A DNA stretch of 64,000 bases from Pedococcus badiiscoriae (GCF_013408925.1 NZ_JACCAB010000001.1:1-64000); one strand, 5' to 3'; shown: positions 16,135 to 26,642, counted from the first letter of the stretch. The notes: generated by a model from the letters alone, not told the origin. Numbers and translations: made by a program.

Positions 16135-18801
16135 CTAGGTGAGGGAGCGGCGTCCCGGGTCCTTGCGCCGCGGCGTGGGGGCCACGGTCACCTCGGCGCC
16201 GAGCACGTCGACGCCTCCGGAGTGCGCGTTGACCGGGTTGAGGACGAGGCTGGCCACGTCGGGCAGGTTGTCGGCGAGCACCGACACCCGCGCGATGAGG
16301 TCGGCGAGCGCGGCGCGGTGGACGGGGTCGGCACCGCGGTGCCCGTGCAGCATCGGTGACGCCTTGACCGACGAGATCAGGTCGGACACGTCCACGTCGG
16401 TGAGCGGCGGGATGCGGTGGCCGATGTCGCCGAGGAGCTCCGTGGGCGGACCGGCGATGCTGAACGAGACGACGGGGCCGAACAACGGGTCCTCGTCGGA
16501 GCGCACGACGCACGACACCCCGGGGGTGGCCATCCGCTGCACCACGAACGAGTTGGCCGACATCGGGGCGAGCCGCTCGTTCAGCGCCTCGAAGGCCTCC
16601 CGCAGCTGCACCTCGGTGCGCAGGTCCACCCGGATGCCAATGAGCCCCGGCGAGTTCCGCATGAGCGGCGCGACCGACTTGAGGACCACCGGGTAGCCGA
16701 TCACGGCGGCCGCAGCGACCGCCTCGTCGACCGTCCGTGCCGGAAGGCTGGGCCACACCTCGATGCCGTATGCCGCGAGGAGCTCGGTGGCCTCCTGGAG
16801 GTCCAGGCGCCGTCCTTCCGGCGACTCCTGGAGGACGCGCTCGACGAGGAGCTCCGCTGCCTCGCGGTCGATGCCCACCGGACGGACCGGGACGCCGCGG
16901 TCGCGAGCCCGCCACTCGGCATACCTCGTGGCGGCGGCGAGGGCGCGGACGGCGTCCTCGGGCATGGCGTAGGCCGGCACCACCGTGGGACGCCCGTCGA
17001 CGCCCGTCCCGGACAGTCTCTCGAGCACTCCTCGCATGCCGAGAAACGTTGCCAAGCAAGGCTTTTCGCTCTTCATCGCCGCGTCCCGCACGGCCGTGGC
17101 GACGTCTTCGTCGAGGGTGACGAGCGGCGGGATGAAGCAGCTGAGCACGCTGTCGACCTCCAGGTCCGCGAAGGCGTCGGCAAGCGCCTGGGCGAACTGC
17201 TCGCCCCTGGCGTCGCTGGGCAGCGACACCGGGCCGTGAGCGACCTCGAGTCCCCAGCTGACGCAGGCCTCGGCCGTGAGCGCGCCGAGCGCGTCGGAGT
17301 TGCCGACGATGGCCACCCGGTTGCCGTGCGGCAGCGGCTGGTGGGCGACGAGCTGGGCGACGTCGAACATCTGGTGGACGTTCTCGACGCGGATCACGCC
17401 CGCTTGGCGCAGCATCGCGTCGAAGGCTTCGGGGCGGACGCGGGTCGAGCGGGCCCGGTGCCCCGGAGGCACGCCGTAGGAGGACACCCCGGACTTGACG
17501 ACGATGACCGGCTTGGTCGAGGCCAGCCGACGGGCGATGCGGGAGAACTTGCGCGGGTTGCCCATCGACTCCAGATAGAGGCCGACCACGTCGGTGCTCT
17601 GGTCGTCGAGCCAGTACTGCATGAAGTCGTTGCCGGAGACGTCCACCCGGTTGCCGGCGGAGGCGAACACCGAGATCCCCAGGCCGCGCCGGGCGGCGGA
17701 CGCCAGCACGGCGATCCCGAGGGCACCGCTCTGGGCGAACAGGCCCAACCGCCCGGGGGGTGGCAGCTCCGGTGCCAGCGAGGCGTTGAGCCGGACCGCG
17801 GGATCGTTGTTGATGACACCGAACGAGTTGGGCCCCACGACCCGCATGCCCGACTCCCGTGCGGCAGCCAGCAGCCGGGACTGCAGCTCCTCACCCTCGG
17901 GGCCGGACTCGGCGAACCCGGCACTGACGACCAGCAGGGTGCGCACGCCTGCCTCGGCGCAGTCGGCGACGACGTCCAGCACCTCTCGGGCCGGCACCGC
18001 GACCACGGCGAGGTCGACCTCGTCGGGGATGTCGGAGACGCGGGCATGGGTCGGGAGCCCGAGCACCTCCATGGCCTCGCGGTTGACGGCGTGGACGGCA
18101 CCGTTGAAGCCGGCCGCCATGATGTTGGCCAGGATGTGGTGGCCGATCGAGTCGGTCCGGCGGCTCGCGCCGACGACGGCGATCGAGTCGGGGAAGAGCA
18201 CCGAGCGCATGCTCACCGACTCGGCCCGGTGCTCGCGCGACAGGCGCACGGCTTCGGACCGTTCGGTCGGCTGGATCTTGAAGGTCAGGGAGACGACCCC
18301 GTCCTCGAAGTGGCGGCTCACCTCGTAGCCGGCCTCGGAGAACACCGAGATCATCTTGCGGTTCTGCGGCAGCACCTCGGCGGTGAACTCCTGGATCCCG
18401 GCCTCCCAGGCGATGACGGCAAGGTGCTCGAGCAGCACCGAGCCGATTCCTTTGCCCTGGTACTGGTCGGAGATGTTGAAGGCCACCTCGGCGGTCGTCG
18501 GGGTGACCCGGTCGTAGCGTCCGATGCCGATGATCTCGCCGCGGACCGTGGCCACCAGGGCCACCCGGTCGCGGTAGTCGACGTTGGTGAAACGGGCCAC
18601 GTCACGGTCGCTGAGCTGGCGCAGGGGCGCGAAGAACCGCATGTAGATCGACTCGTCGGACTGGCGGGCGTGGAACCGGTGGACCGCGTCGACGTCGGCG
18701 GGGGTGATCGGCCGCAGGTGGGCGACGGACCCGTCCCGGAGGACGACGTCAGCCTCCCACCGGGCGGGGTAGCCGGCCGGGAGCGGCGAGCCCTCACTCA
18801 T
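16135..18801 (-). CDS. GNAT acetyltransferase fused to acyl-CoA synthetase (ADP-forming type) domains, PatA-like
   Basis: Large cytoplasmic protein of 888 residues. The N-terminal GNAT domain (about 10-175) has a YQGKGIGSVLLEHLA acetyl-CoA motif. It is followed by a CoA-binding Rossmann domain (SIAVVGASRRTDSIG), succinyl-CoA-ligase-like domains (LFAQSGALGIAVL, NSDALGALTAEA) and a C-terminal ATP-grasp domain (PVVLKSVAPLM). This matches the actinobacterial protein lysine acetyltransferases such as PatA, in which the GNAT domain is N-terminal, the reverse of enterobacterial Pat. The synthetase part is expected to be regulatory and inactive, because the family usually lacks the catalytic histidine. 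It likely controls acyl-CoA synthetases by acetylation. Confidence 0.88.
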   Translation of the reverse strand: MSEGSPLPAGYPARWEADVVLRDGSVAHLRPITPADVDAVHRFHARQSDESIYMRFFAPLRQLSDRDVARFTNVDYRDRVALVATVRGEIIGIGRYDRVTPTTAEVAFNISDQYQGKGIGSVLLEHLAVIAWEAGIQEFTAEVLPQNRKMISVFSEAGYEVSRHFEDGVVSLTFKIQPTERSEAVRLSREHRAESVSMRSVLFPDSIAVVGASRRTDSIGHHILANIMAAGFNGAVHAVNREAMEVLGLPTHARVSDIPDEVDLAVVAVPAREVLDVVADCAEAGVRTLLVVSAGFAESGPEGEELQSRLLAAARESGMRVVGPNSFGVINNDPAVRLNASLAPELPPPGRLGLFAQSGALGIAVLASAARRGLGISVFASAGNRVDVSGNDFMQYWLDDQSTDVVGLYLESMGNPRKFSRIARRLASTKPVIVVKSGVSSYGVPPGHRARSTRVRPEAFDAMLRQAGVIRVENVHQMFDVAQLVAHQPLPHGNRVAIVGNSDALGALTAEACVSWGLEVAHGPVSLPSDARGEQFAQALADAFADLEVDSVLSCFIPPLVTLDEDVATAVRDAAMKSEKPCLATFLGMRGVLERLSGTGVDGRPTVVPAYAMPEDAVRALAAATRYAEWRARDRGVPVRPVGIDREAAELLVERVLQESPEGRRLDLQEATELLAAYGIEVWPSLPARTVDEAVAAAAVIGYPVVLKSVAPLMRNSPGLIGIRVDLRTEVQLREAFEALNERLAPMSANSFVVQRMATPGVSCVVRSDEDPLFGPVVSFSIAGPPTELLGDIGHRIPPLTDVDVSDLISSVKASPMLHGHRGADPVHRAALADLIARVSVLADNLPDVASLVLNPVNAHSGGVDVLGAEVTVAPTPRRKDPGRRSLT

Positions 18802-18855
18802 GGCGAAAGCATGTCATGAGACCGACCCTGCCCACCGGCCGGATCGCGCTCTGGT

Positions 18856-20295
18856 TCACCTGCGCAGCGGGACGCTCCTGAACGTCGCGCCCGCGTCGTC
18901 GCTCTGCCAGTACGCGAGGCCGCCCCCGACCGCGTAGACCAGCCCGCCGCCTGCCGCGCCGACCCAGTCGGCAGACTCCGGGGCGACGGGGGTGGGACGG
19001 GTCCAGCTCGCGCCGCCATCGCTGCTCGTCAAGACCGTGGTGGGGTCCTGCGACGCACCGCTCGAGGGAAGGCCCTGACGCACCGCCACGAGGTGCTTGG
19101 CATCGGTCGCGGTGAGCCAGATCCCCGTGCCGGAGGGTCGGCCCAGGCCGGGCGCCGGCCGCGTGGTCCAGGTGGCGCCGCGGTCGCTGGAGACGGCCAG
19201 GGAGTACTCGTCCGCCGGCGTGGCCGCCGAGGGGCAGACCCCGAACAGGGTGCCCGGCGTGTTGGCCGTCGCTGACACCCACACGCCGGTGGGGCTGCAC
19301 CCGGTGGGCACCGGTAGCAGGGCCGGCGTGCCGCTGAGCCTCATCGCCCGGTCCGGCCCGGTCGCGTTCGTCGTCGTCACGTTGTAGTAGGCGTCGCTGC
19401 CGTCCATCGCGATCCAGGCGCTGTCCCCTGCGGCCGGCATCCCGGTGAGCTGCACCGGCAGGGTGCTGGCGCTCTCGACCGACCCGGTGCGTGGCTGGAG
19501 GTCGACGCAGCCGCGCGGGCCCTTCGCTCCGGCGTGCGCACAGGAACGGGCGGTGGCCATCCAGACCTGCCTGCCATCGGTCTCCAGCGAGAGCACGGTG
19601 CGACGGTCGACGTCGACGCTGGTCCAGCTGCGGCCGCCGTCGACGGTGCGCAGGGTCTTGCTGCCGTAGACGTAGCCGACGGTGGAGCTCGCGAAGCGGA
19701 TGCCGACCAGCTGGTTGGCACGGTCCGGTGTGGTCCGCGGCCCGGGGGTGGTCAGGGTCTCGAAGGACGCCCGCGTCGTCCAGGTCAGGCCGTCGTCATC
19801 GGAGGCGATGACGGCCGTGCACGGCCCGTGGGGGCAGGTCGCCGACCCCAGGGCGTACAGGTGCTTGCCACCGGCGTTGGACATCGAGACGATCCCGAAC
19901 GACCGGGGGGCTGGCTGCGGGGGCTTCGAGACCGGCGTGCTGGGGCCGCTGGACGTGGCCGGCGACGGTGACGACTGGGCGACGGAGGGGCTCGCGGTCT
20001 CGGTGACCGTGGTCGACCCCGCCGTGGTGCGGCTGGCGGCGTCGACCGCGCGCCCGGTGCCGGGTCCGTGCTCGACACCCCAGACAAGGCCTGCGACCAG
20101 CACCACCGCTGCCGCGCCCGCGAGGTAGGGCATCGCGGTCCGGCGCCGGGGCCGGGACGCCTCGACGACGATCGACTCCCAGCGGTCGGTGCCGGCCGAC
20201 AGCTCGCGGACGCCGGCGCGCTCCCGGGCGAAGAAGTCCGCGACGGGATCGCGCTGCTCCCCCGCGCCGGGCAGGTCGGACAGGTCGGGGCTCAT
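18856..20295 (-). CDS. Membrane-anchored beta-propeller protein paired with ECF sigma factor
   Basis: 479 residues: a cytoplasmic N-terminal segment of about 53, one membrane helix (YLAGAAAVVLVAGLVWGV), a Ser/Thr/Pro-rich linker, and an extracellular part with repeated Asp-box (BNR) motifs, for example SDDDGLTWTTR, VDGGRSWTSV, SSDRGATWTTR and SSDGGASWTR. Such repeats build a sialidase-like or photosystem-stability-like propeller. The gene overlaps the sigma factor by ATGA, so it probably restrains or signals to that sigma factor. The N-terminal part has no zinc-type HxxxCxxC anti-sigma motif. No enzymatic residues of sialidases are evident. Confidence 0.75.
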   Translation of the reverse strand: MSPDLSDLPGAGEQRDPVADFFARERAGVRELSAGTDRWESIVVEASRPRRRTAMPYLAGAAAVVLVAGLVWGVEHGPGTGRAVDAASRTTAGSTTVTETASPSVAQSSPSPATSSGPSTPVSKPPQPAPRSFGIVSMSNAGGKHLYALGSATCPHGPCTAVIASDDDGLTWTTRASFETLTTPGPRTTPDRANQLVGIRFASSTVGYVYGSKTLRTVDGGRSWTSVDVDRRTVLSLETDGRQVWMATARSCAHAGAKGPRGCVDLQPRTGSVESASTLPVQLTGMPAAGDSAWIAMDGSDAYYNVTTTNATGPDRAMRLSGTPALLPVPTGCSPTGVWVSATANTPGTLFGVCPSAATPADEYSLAVSSDRGATWTTRPAPGLGRPSGTGIWLTATDAKHLVAVRQGLPSSGASQDPTTVLTSSDGGASWTRPTPVAPESADWVGAAGGGLVYAVGGGLAYWQSDDAGATFRSVPLRR

Positions 20296-20789
20296 CGAAT
20301 CTCTCCCAGCATGGTCGCCATCCGCTGGCGCGCGTCGAACAGGTCCCGCTTGATCGTTCCCTCGGACTTGTCGAGCTGCCGGGCCACGGTGGCCACCGGC
20401 AGGTCGGCGAAGTAGTGCAGCATCACGGCCACCCGCAGCCGGTCGGGCAGCGCCTCGACGGCGTCACGGACGGTCAGCGTGGTGGCGTGGTCGGCGTCGG
20501 TGGTGAAGTCGTCGCGTCCTGCCTCGTGCCGCTGGTAGGCGGCAGCCTCCCGGCCGCGCTTGCGCCAGTGGTCGCGCACGAGGTTGGCGGTCACGGTGTA
20601 CAGCCAGGGCCGCGGGTCGTCCACACGGTTGAACTCGCGGAACAGCTTGAGGAAGGCCTCGGTCGCCAGGTCGTGGGCGAGGTCGGGGTCGCCGACGAGC
20701 TTGGCGGTCCACCCAGCGAGGCGGGCGTAGTGCACGTCGTAGAGCTCACGGACGGACGCTTCCACGTCCACGCGGTCTCGCGCCGGCAC
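20292..20789 (-). CDS. ECF-type RNA polymerase sigma factor
   Basis: Sigma-70 family group 4 factor of 165 residues. Region 2 contains LYDVHYARLAGWTAKLVGDP, DLATEAFLKLFRE and RPWLYTVTANLVRDHWRK; region 4 contains VEALPDRLRVAVMLHYFADL and VARQLDKSEGTIKRDLFDAR. GTG at 20789 is preferred because GGGAGG lies seven bases upstream; an ATG at 20831 would add 14 unconserved residues without a ribosome binding site. Its stop overlaps the start of the membrane propeller protein, the likely regulatory partner. Confidence 0.88.
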   Translation of the reverse strand: MPARDRVDVEASVRELYDVHYARLAGWTAKLVGDPDLAHDLATEAFLKLFREFNRVDDPRPWLYTVTANLVRDHWRKRGREAAAYQRHEAGRDDFTTDADHATTLTVRDAVEALPDRLRVAVMLHYFADLPVATVARQLDKSEGTIKRDLFDARQRMATMLGEIR

Positions 20790-20943
20790 TGCCACCCCTC
20801 CCGTGAATGCCACCGCGGCCAGGGTCGTCATGCCTCGTGGACGCCGCAGGGGGGCGCCAGGTTGGCGATGCCCTGGCGGTGGGTTGCGGGTCAGTCTTGC
20901 AGGGTGGCGGGTTCATCCGCGTCCGGCAGGACAGGATGGCCTG

Positions 20944-21624
20944 ATGGAGTTTCGTGAGGTCGTCCGCCGGCGTCGGATGGTGCGTCGTTTCGATCCCGAC
21001 CGTCCCGTCGCGCGCGCAGCCCTCGACGACGTCCTGTATGCCGCGCAGCGGGCTCCCAGCGCGGGCTTCAGCCAGGGGTGGGACTTCGTCGTGCTCGCCG
21101 ACGGCCAGGACCGGCGCCGGTTCTGGGATGCGACTCGCGACCCTGAGCTGCCGCACGACGCGCCCCCGGACGGCTGGCTGGCGGGCGTGTCGTCGGCTCC
21201 GGTGCTGGTGCTGTGCCTGTCCGACCCGGACACCTACCTCGACCGCTACGCCGAGCCCGACAAGGGCTGGTCCGACCGCGACCCTGCCCGCTGGCCGGTC
21301 CCCTACTGGGATGTCGACACGGGCATGGCAGCCATGCTGATGCTCCTCGCCGCGGTCGACCAGGGGCTCGGAGCCCTGTTCTTCGGCGTCCCACCTGCCC
21401 GCCACGCGGACGTGCGGCAGGCTCACGGCATACCGGCGAACCGGCGGCTGGTCGGGGTCGTGGCCCTCGGCCACGAGCTGCGCCGCAGCGAGGGCTCCAG
21501 CCGGACCCGGCCGCGCCGGACCACCGCCGAGGTCGTGCACTGGGGTCACTTCGGCGGAAGCGAAAATGGATACAGCGGCGGAGGGCTCGGGTCCAGCGGC
21601 GAGTCGGGGACGGGCCCCGTCTAG
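20944..21624 (+). CDS. Nitroreductase family oxidoreductase
   Basis: FMN-dependent oxidoreductase of 226 residues. The family start is [19 protein letters not shown], with the flavin-phosphate arginines, followed by [15 protein letters not shown], then [24 protein letters not shown] and [11 protein letters not shown] Gly/Ser-rich tail of about 25 residues ends the protein. Substrate unknown; related enzymes reduce nitroaromatics, enones or flavins. It is divergent from the sigma factor, with a CAGGAT box six bases before the ATG. Confidence 0.85.
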   Translation: MEFREVVRRRRMVRRFDPDRPVARAALDDVLYAAQRAPSAGFSQGWDFVVLADGQDRRRFWDATRDPELPHDAPPDGWLAGVSSAPVLVLCLSDPDTYLDRYAEPDKGWSDRDPARWPVPYWDVDTGMAAMLMLLAAVDQGLGALFFGVPPARHADVRQAHGIPANRRLVGVVALGHELRRSEGSSRTRPRRTTAEVVHWGHFGGSENGYSGGGLGSSGESGTGPV

Positions 21625-21691
21625 GGGTGGGACAAGATTGGGGTGGTTCCCCGCGCCCTGCGGGGACGACCACGAGGAGTTGCACACACGC

Positions 21692-24139
21692 ATGGCCCGC
21701 AAGACCCCGCCCACCCCCGCCGACGAGACCTATGTCGAGCGGATCGTCGACATCGACGTCGAGGAGGAGATGCAGGGGGCGTTCCTCGAGTACGCCTACT
21801 CGGTGATCTACTCCCGCGCCCTGCCCGACGCGCGGGACGGTCTCAAGCCGGTGCAGCGCCGCATCCTCTTCTCCATGGCCGAGATGGGCCTGCGTCCCGA
21901 GCGCGGCCACGTGAAGTCCTCGCGCGTCGTCGGCGACGTGATGGGCAAGTACCACCCGCACGGCGACACCGCGATCTACGACGCCCTGGTCCGGATGGCC
22001 CAGCCGTTCACGATGCGCCTGCCGCTGGTCGACGGACACGGCAACTTCGGCTCTCTCGACGACGGTCCCGCTGCCTCGCGCTACACCGAGGCCCGGCTGG
22101 CCCCGGCTGCGATGCTCATGGTCACCGGCCTCGACGAGGAGACGGTCGAGTTCGTCCCCAACTACGACGACCAGCTGCTCCAGCCGGACGTGCTGCCTGC
22201 CGCGTTCCCCAACCTGCTCGTCAACGGGGCCAGCGGGATCGCCGTCGGCATGGCGACCAACATGGCTCCGCACAACCTCGTCGAGGTCATCGGCGCCGCC
22301 CGACACCTCATCGCGAACCCGACCTGCTCGCTCGACGACCTGATGCGGTTCGTCCCGGGTCCGGACCTGCCCGCGGGCGGGCGCATCATCGGGCTCGACG
22401 GGATCCGCGACGCCTACCTCGGCGGCCGCGGCAGCTTCCGCACCCGGGCCACCACCCGCGTCGAGAAGACCTCGCCACGCCGGATGGGCATCGTCGTCAC
22501 CGAGCTGCCCTACCTCGTCGGCCCCGAGAAGGTCATCGAGAAGATCAAGGACGCCGTCCAGTCCAAGAAGCTCCAGGGCATCTCCGACGTCAAGGACCTC
22601 ACCGACCGCAAGCACGGCCTGCGACTGGTCATCGAGGTGAAGAACGGCTTCAACCCCGACGCCGTCCTCGAGCAGCTCTACAAGCTCACGCCCATGGAGG
22701 ACTCGTTCTCCATCAACAACGTCGCACTGGTCGACGGGCAGCCGAAGACGTTGGGGCTCAAGGACCTGCTGCGGGTGTACGTCGACTTCCGCACCGACGT
22801 CGTGCGCCGACGCACCGAGTACCGGCTGTCCAAGTACCAGGACCGGCTGCACCTCGTCGAGGGCCTGCTCATCGCGATCCTCGACATCGACGAAGTCATC
22901 CAGGTCATCCGGACCTCGGACGACGCGGCCGCCGCACGCGCCCGGCTGATGGACGTGTTCGACCTGTCCGAGGCCCAGGCCAACTACATCCTCGAGCTCC
23001 AGCTGCGCCGGCTCACGAAGTTCAGCCGCCTCGAGCTCGACAAGGAGAAGACCGAGCTCGAGCGCCTCATCGAAGAGCTCGAAGCCATCCTCGGTGACGA
23101 GAAGCTGCTGATGAAGACCGTCTCGACCGAGCTCGCCGACGTGGCCAAGACCCACGGCACACCGCGACGGACGGTGCTGCTGGAGTCGGCCGGTGTGCCC
23201 GCCACGACCGCCACCCCGCTCGAGGTCGCCGACGACCCGTGCTGGGTGCTGCTGTCCTCGACCGGCCTGATGGCCCGCACCGGTTCCGCCGACCCGCTGC
23301 CCGTCGACGGCTCGCGAAGCAAGCACGACGCACTGGTCGGCGCCGTCCGCACGACGGCGCGCGGCGAGGTCGGGCTGGTCACCTCCCGCGGCCGGCTGGT
23401 GCGGCTGTCGGCGCTCGAGCTGCCCACCCTGCCGCCCACCAACGGCTCCCCCAGCCTGTCCGGCGGGGCGCCGCTCGCGGCCTACGTCGACCTTCCCGCG
23501 GGTGAGGAGCCGCTGGCACTCGTGTCGGTGTCGCCCGACTCGGCGGGGATCGCCCTCGGCACGGCGCAGGGCGTCGTCAAGCGGGTGACGACCGACTACC
23601 CCGCTCGGGCCGACTTCGAGGTGATCTCGCTCAAGGACGGGGACGAGGTCGTCGGCGCCGTCGAACTGTCCTCCGGCACAGAGGATCTCGTGTTCATCAC
23701 CACGGACGCCCAGCTGTTGAGGTTCGGCGCCGCGGCGGTGCGGCCCCAGGGCCGGGCGGCCGGCGGCATGGCGGGCATCAAGCTCGCCGCGGGTCAGCGA
23801 GCCACGTTCTTCGGCGCCGTGCCCGAGGGCGCCGACGCCATCGTGGTCACGGCGTCGGGTTCGTCCGGGGCGTTGCCGGGCACCGAGGCCGGCTCCATCA
23901 AGGTGACTCCCTACGCCGAGTACCCCGCCAAGGGCCGAGCCACGGGTGGCGTGCGCTGTCACCGGTTCCTCAAGGGAGAGGACACGCTGGTCCTCGCCTG
24001 GGCGGGCGCCCAGCCCGCACGCGCCGCCGCAGCCAACGGTGTCGCGCTGGACCTGCCGGAGGCGACGGGCCGCCGAGACGGCTCGGGCGTCCCCGCGGTG
24101 ACGGCCATCGCCCGCATCGCCGGGCCGCCACTGCCGTGA
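21692..24139 (+). CDS. parC: DNA topoisomerase IV subunit A
   Basis: Cleavage subunit of the second type IIA topoisomerase, which decatenates chromosomes. 815 residues: winged-helix/tower domains with the catalytic tyrosine at about 131 ([10 protein letters not shown]), and the quinolone region [15 protein letters not shown] with Thr at about 93 where E. coli GyrA has Ser83. The C-terminal beta-pinwheel begins near residue 520 and lacks the QRRGGKG GyrA box, which supports ParC rather than GyrA. GAGGAG precedes the ATG; a TTG at 21680 is also possible. Its partner parE lies at 30112-32259 on the other strand. Confidence 0.88.
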   Translation: MARKTPPTPADETYVERIVDIDVEEEMQGAFLEYAYSVIYSRALPDARDGLKPVQRRILFSMAEMGLRPERGHVKSSRVVGDVMGKYHPHGDTAIYDALVRMAQPFTMRLPLVDGHGNFGSLDDGPAASRYTEARLAPAAMLMVTGLDEETVEFVPNYDDQLLQPDVLPAAFPNLLVNGASGIAVGMATNMAPHNLVEVIGAARHLIANPTCSLDDLMRFVPGPDLPAGGRIIGLDGIRDAYLGGRGSFRTRATTRVEKTSPRRMGIVVTELPYLVGPEKVIEKIKDAVQSKKLQGISDVKDLTDRKHGLRLVIEVKNGFNPDAVLEQLYKLTPMEDSFSINNVALVDGQPKTLGLKDLLRVYVDFRTDVVRRRTEYRLSKYQDRLHLVEGLLIAILDIDEVIQVIRTSDDAAAARARLMDVFDLSEAQANYILELQLRRLTKFSRLELDKEKTELERLIEELEAILGDEKLLMKTVSTELADVAKTHGTPRRTVLLESAGVPATTATPLEVADDPCWVLLSSTGLMARTGSADPLPVDGSRSKHDALVGAVRTTARGEVGLVTSRGRLVRLSALELPTLPPTNGSPSLSGGAPLAAYVDLPAGEEPLALVSVSPDSAGIALGTAQGVVKRVTTDYPARADFEVISLKDGDEVVGAVELSSGTEDLVFITTDAQLLRFGAAAVRPQGRAAGGMAGIKLAAGQRATFFGAVPEGADAIVVTASGSSGALPGTEAGSIKVTPYAEYPAKGRATGGVRCHRFLKGEDTLVLAWAGAQPARAAAANGVALDLPEATGRRDGSGVPAVTAIARIAGPPLP

Positions 24140-25125
24140 CCTCCGCCCACGCCAGCCATGCCACCCCGGCGCCGGACGCCTGCTCGGTCGGCTTCGACCG
24201 GGCCGACATCAGCGCCTACGGCACGGCGGCAGGGGCGACCTTCTTCGTCGCCCTCGAGCAGCCCGGCCCGTGGGGACGTGACGCCGCCACGCAGTCGCAT
24301 CTGCCTGCGGGAGTAGGCAGCTCGCTCTCCAAGGCGTGCGCCGACCGTGGCGGGCGACTGTCCCTGATCCGGCGGCCGGGACGGCACGCCGACGACGTGC
24401 ACGGTGGCGCGCACACGGCATACCTCGCGTGGGCCGGCAGGGACCCGTGGATGGTGCGGCTGACGGTCACGGACCCCGCGGCACTGCTCGAGCTGGACCT
24501 CGACGCCCTCGCCCGCGGTGACCGCGAGGCGGTCACCGCCGCCACGCCGGACGCCGAACCCGCCGAGCCGATCCTGCTGATCTGCACCAACGGTCGTCGC
24601 GACGTGTGCTGCGCCGTCAGGGGGCGCCCCGTCGCGCTCGACGCCGCGGCAGACCACCCCGGTCGCGTGTGGGAGGCATCGCACACCGGTGGCCACCGCT
24701 TCTCCCCCACGGGCGTCCTGCTCCCGCACGGAGCCACCCTGGCCCGGCTCGATGCCGACCTGAGCGCCCAGCTGCTCGATCGGGCCGGTTCGGGCCACCT
24801 GCCTGCGGGAGTCCTCGGACCCCGCCACGACCGCGGCCGCAGCCCGCTCGGTGGTCCCGCACAGGCTGCCGAGTCCCACGTCCGTCACGAGGAAGGCATC
24901 ACCGACCTCACCGCGCTCACGGTCACGCAGGTCCCTGGGCCGGGCGTCGAGCGGACCGGCGACGAGGCTGCTGAAGCCTCCGTGACGACCGTGTATGCCG
25001 TGCGGCACCGGGACGGGCGCAGCTGGCGGGTCATGCTCGAGCGGCGCGCGCACGCGGAGCTTCCCGAGTCCTGCGGGAAGTCCCCTGTCCCTGTCATGGA
25101 GTGGGTGGCGCGGACACAGTCCTGA
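24136..25125 (+). CDS. Sucrase/ferredoxin-like family protein
   Basis: 329-residue protein of the sucrase/ferredoxin-like family, a thioredoxin-like ferredoxin fold. The central motif [17 protein letters not shown] together with [17 protein letters not shown] supplies the cysteine and histidine residues expected to hold a [2Fe-2S] cluster. The GTG start overlaps the parC stop (GTGA), indicating translational coupling although no link between the functions is known. Actinobacterial members are uncharacterised; the 'sucrase' name is historical and should not be taken as activity. Confidence 0.82.
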   Translation: MTSAHASHATPAPDACSVGFDRADISAYGTAAGATFFVALEQPGPWGRDAATQSHLPAGVGSSLSKACADRGGRLSLIRRPGRHADDVHGGAHTAYLAWAGRDPWMVRLTVTDPAALLELDLDALARGDREAVTAATPDAEPAEPILLICTNGRRDVCCAVRGRPVALDAAADHPGRVWEASHTGGHRFSPTGVLLPHGATLARLDADLSAQLLDRAGSGHLPAGVLGPRHDRGRSPLGGPAQAAESHVRHEEGITDLTALTVTQVPGPGVERTGDEAAEASVTTVYAVRHRDGRSWRVMLERRAHAELPESCGKSPVPVMEWVARTQS

Positions 25126-25220
25126 CGAATGTGACAAGTCCGACGCGTCACGCACAGGTCACCGCCGAGTTACCCAATCGTTACCGATACTGCTCCATCT
25201 TCGGATTGCGGCGAGCGTGA

Positions 25221-25232
25221 GTAAACGTTTAC
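25221..25232. promoter_or_regulatory. LacI-family operator upstream of the sugar ABC operon
   Basis: GTAAACGTTTAC is a perfect 12-bp palindrome with the central CG typical of LacI/GalR-family operators. It lies 70 bp before the binding-protein start, in the 177-bp spacer, where binding would block transcription. The LacI regulator encoded at the end of the same cluster (28944-30062) is the obvious ligand-responsive repressor. Confidence 0.8.
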
Positions 25233-25302
25233 ATGAGGACGGTTCACCTCAGCGCCGAGGCACGTCCGCCTCAGCGCTCCGCGAGAAAATGGAGGCGGGC
25301 GT

Positions 25303-26580
25303 ATGGCCCTTCGAATGCACAAGCGGCGCACCCTCACGGTGATGACCGGAGCTGTAGCCGTGGCGCTCGTCGCCTCGGCGTGTGGCGGCGGCAGCGGCGG
25401 CTCGGGCGGCAGCTCCGCCGGCGCCAGCGGGCGTGGCCCGATCACCTACGTCCAGGGCAAGGACAACGCCGGGCTGCTCGCTCCCCAGGTTGCCCGCTGG
25501 AACGCGGCGCACCCCACCGAGAAGGTGACTGCCAAGGAGCAGTCCGACAAGGCCGACCAGCAGCATGACGACCTCGTCCAGCACTTCCAGGCCAAGGACC
25601 CCAGCTACGACGTCGTGGCCGTCGACGTGGTGTGGACCGCCGAGTTCGCCGCCAAGGGCTGGCTGACGCCGCTCACGGGCAAGCTGGCGCTGCCGACCAC
25701 CGGCTTCCTTGCCCCGACCGTCAAGGCCGCGACCTACAACAAGACGCTCTACGCGGCACCCACGTCCTCCGACGGCGCGATGCTCTACTACCGCTCCGAC
25801 CTGGTGAAGACGCCGCCGAAGACCATCGACGAGATGTGGAGCATGTGCTCCATCGCCAAGAAGAACGGCATGGACTGCTTCGCGGGCCAGTTCGCCAAGT
25901 ACGAGGGCGGCACCTGCAACGCCACCGAGTGGATGAACGCCTACGGCGCCAAGGTCGTCGATGACGCGGGCAAGCCGACCGTCGACTCCCCGGAGGCCGC
26001 CAAGGGCCTGCAGGTCTTGGCCGACCACTACAAGAACGGTGACATCCCCAAGCAGGCCATCACCTACCAGGAGGAGCAGAGCCGGCAGTCCTTCGAGGAC
26101 GGCAAGCTCCTGTTCCTCCGCAACTGGCCGTACGTCTACAACCTGGCCAGCACGGACAAGTCGTCCAAGGTCATCGGCAAGTTCGCGGTCGCGCCGCTCC
26201 CCGGCGTCAGTGGCCCCGGCACCTCGACCCTCGGTGGTCACATGGCTGGCATCAGCGCCTTCTCGAAGAACAAGGCCACGGCCCTGGACTTCCTGAAGTT
26301 CCTCACCAGCCCTGAGGAGCAGAAGACCAACATGGAGAAGGGTTCCCTGGCACCGGTCCTCGAGTCGATCTACACCGACCCGGCGCTGGTCAGCAAGTAC
26401 CCGTACCTCCCGGTCCTCAAGGAGTCGATCACCAACGCGGTGTCCCGTCCCGTGACGCCGTTCTACCCCGCAGTGTCCCAGGCCATCCAGGAGAACTTCT
26501 TCGCCGCGATCCAAGGCCAGAAGACACCTCAGGCGGCCGTCAAGGACATGCAAGCCGCCATGCAGTCGGCCGGCAGCTGA
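25303..26580 (+). CDS. Sugar ABC transporter substrate-binding lipoprotein
   Basis: Extracytoplasmic solute-binding protein, family 1 (MalE-like), 425 residues. The signal peptide has a positive start (MHKRRTLTV), a hydrophobic core and a lipobox ending VASAC, followed by a Gly/Ser linker. The mature part has the usual two-lobe fold: YDVVAVDVVWTAEFAAKGWL, LYYRSDLVKTPPKT and a C-terminal AIQENFFAAIQGQKTPQAAV. Similar proteins bind trehalose, maltose or other alpha-glucosides; the sugar cannot be named from sequence. GGAGG precedes the ATG. Confidence 0.88.
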   Translation: MALRMHKRRTLTVMTGAVAVALVASACGGGSGGSGGSSAGASGRGPITYVQGKDNAGLLAPQVARWNAAHPTEKVTAKEQSDKADQQHDDLVQHFQAKDPSYDVVAVDVVWTAEFAAKGWLTPLTGKLALPTTGFLAPTVKAATYNKTLYAAPTSSDGAMLYYRSDLVKTPPKTIDEMWSMCSIAKKNGMDCFAGQFAKYEGGTCNATEWMNAYGAKVVDDAGKPTVDSPEAAKGLQVLADHYKNGDIPKQAITYQEEQSRQSFEDGKLLFLRNWPYVYNLASTDKSSKVIGKFAVAPLPGVSGPGTSTLGGHMAGISAFSKNKATALDFLKFLTSPEEQKTNMEKGSLAPVLESIYTDPALVSKYPYLPVLKESITNAVSRPVTPFYPAVSQAIQENFFAAIQGQKTPQAAVKDMQAAMQSAGS

Positions 26581-26601
26581 TCCACCCGACTGTTGCATTC
26601 C

Positions 26602-26642
26602 CAGGTGTGGGGGTGGCCCCCACGGGGTCACCCCCACACCTG
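26602..26642 (+). terminator. Strong stem-loop between binding-protein and permease genes
   Basis: Left arm 26602-26615 (CAGGTGTGGGGGTG) pairs perfectly with 26629-26642 around a 13-base GC-rich loop. No T-run follows. In many binding-protein operons such a structure between the first and second gene lets the binding protein be made in excess, by partial termination or by protecting the upstream mRNA. Confidence 0.75.

Noticed and set aside
20292..20831. ATG at 20831 as start of the sigma factor
   Set aside because: No ribosome binding site and an unconserved extension; GTG 20789 has GGGAGG at good spacing.
24136..25125. True sucrase activity
   Set aside because: The family name is historical; the protein shows a ferredoxin-like cysteine motif and no glycosidase features.
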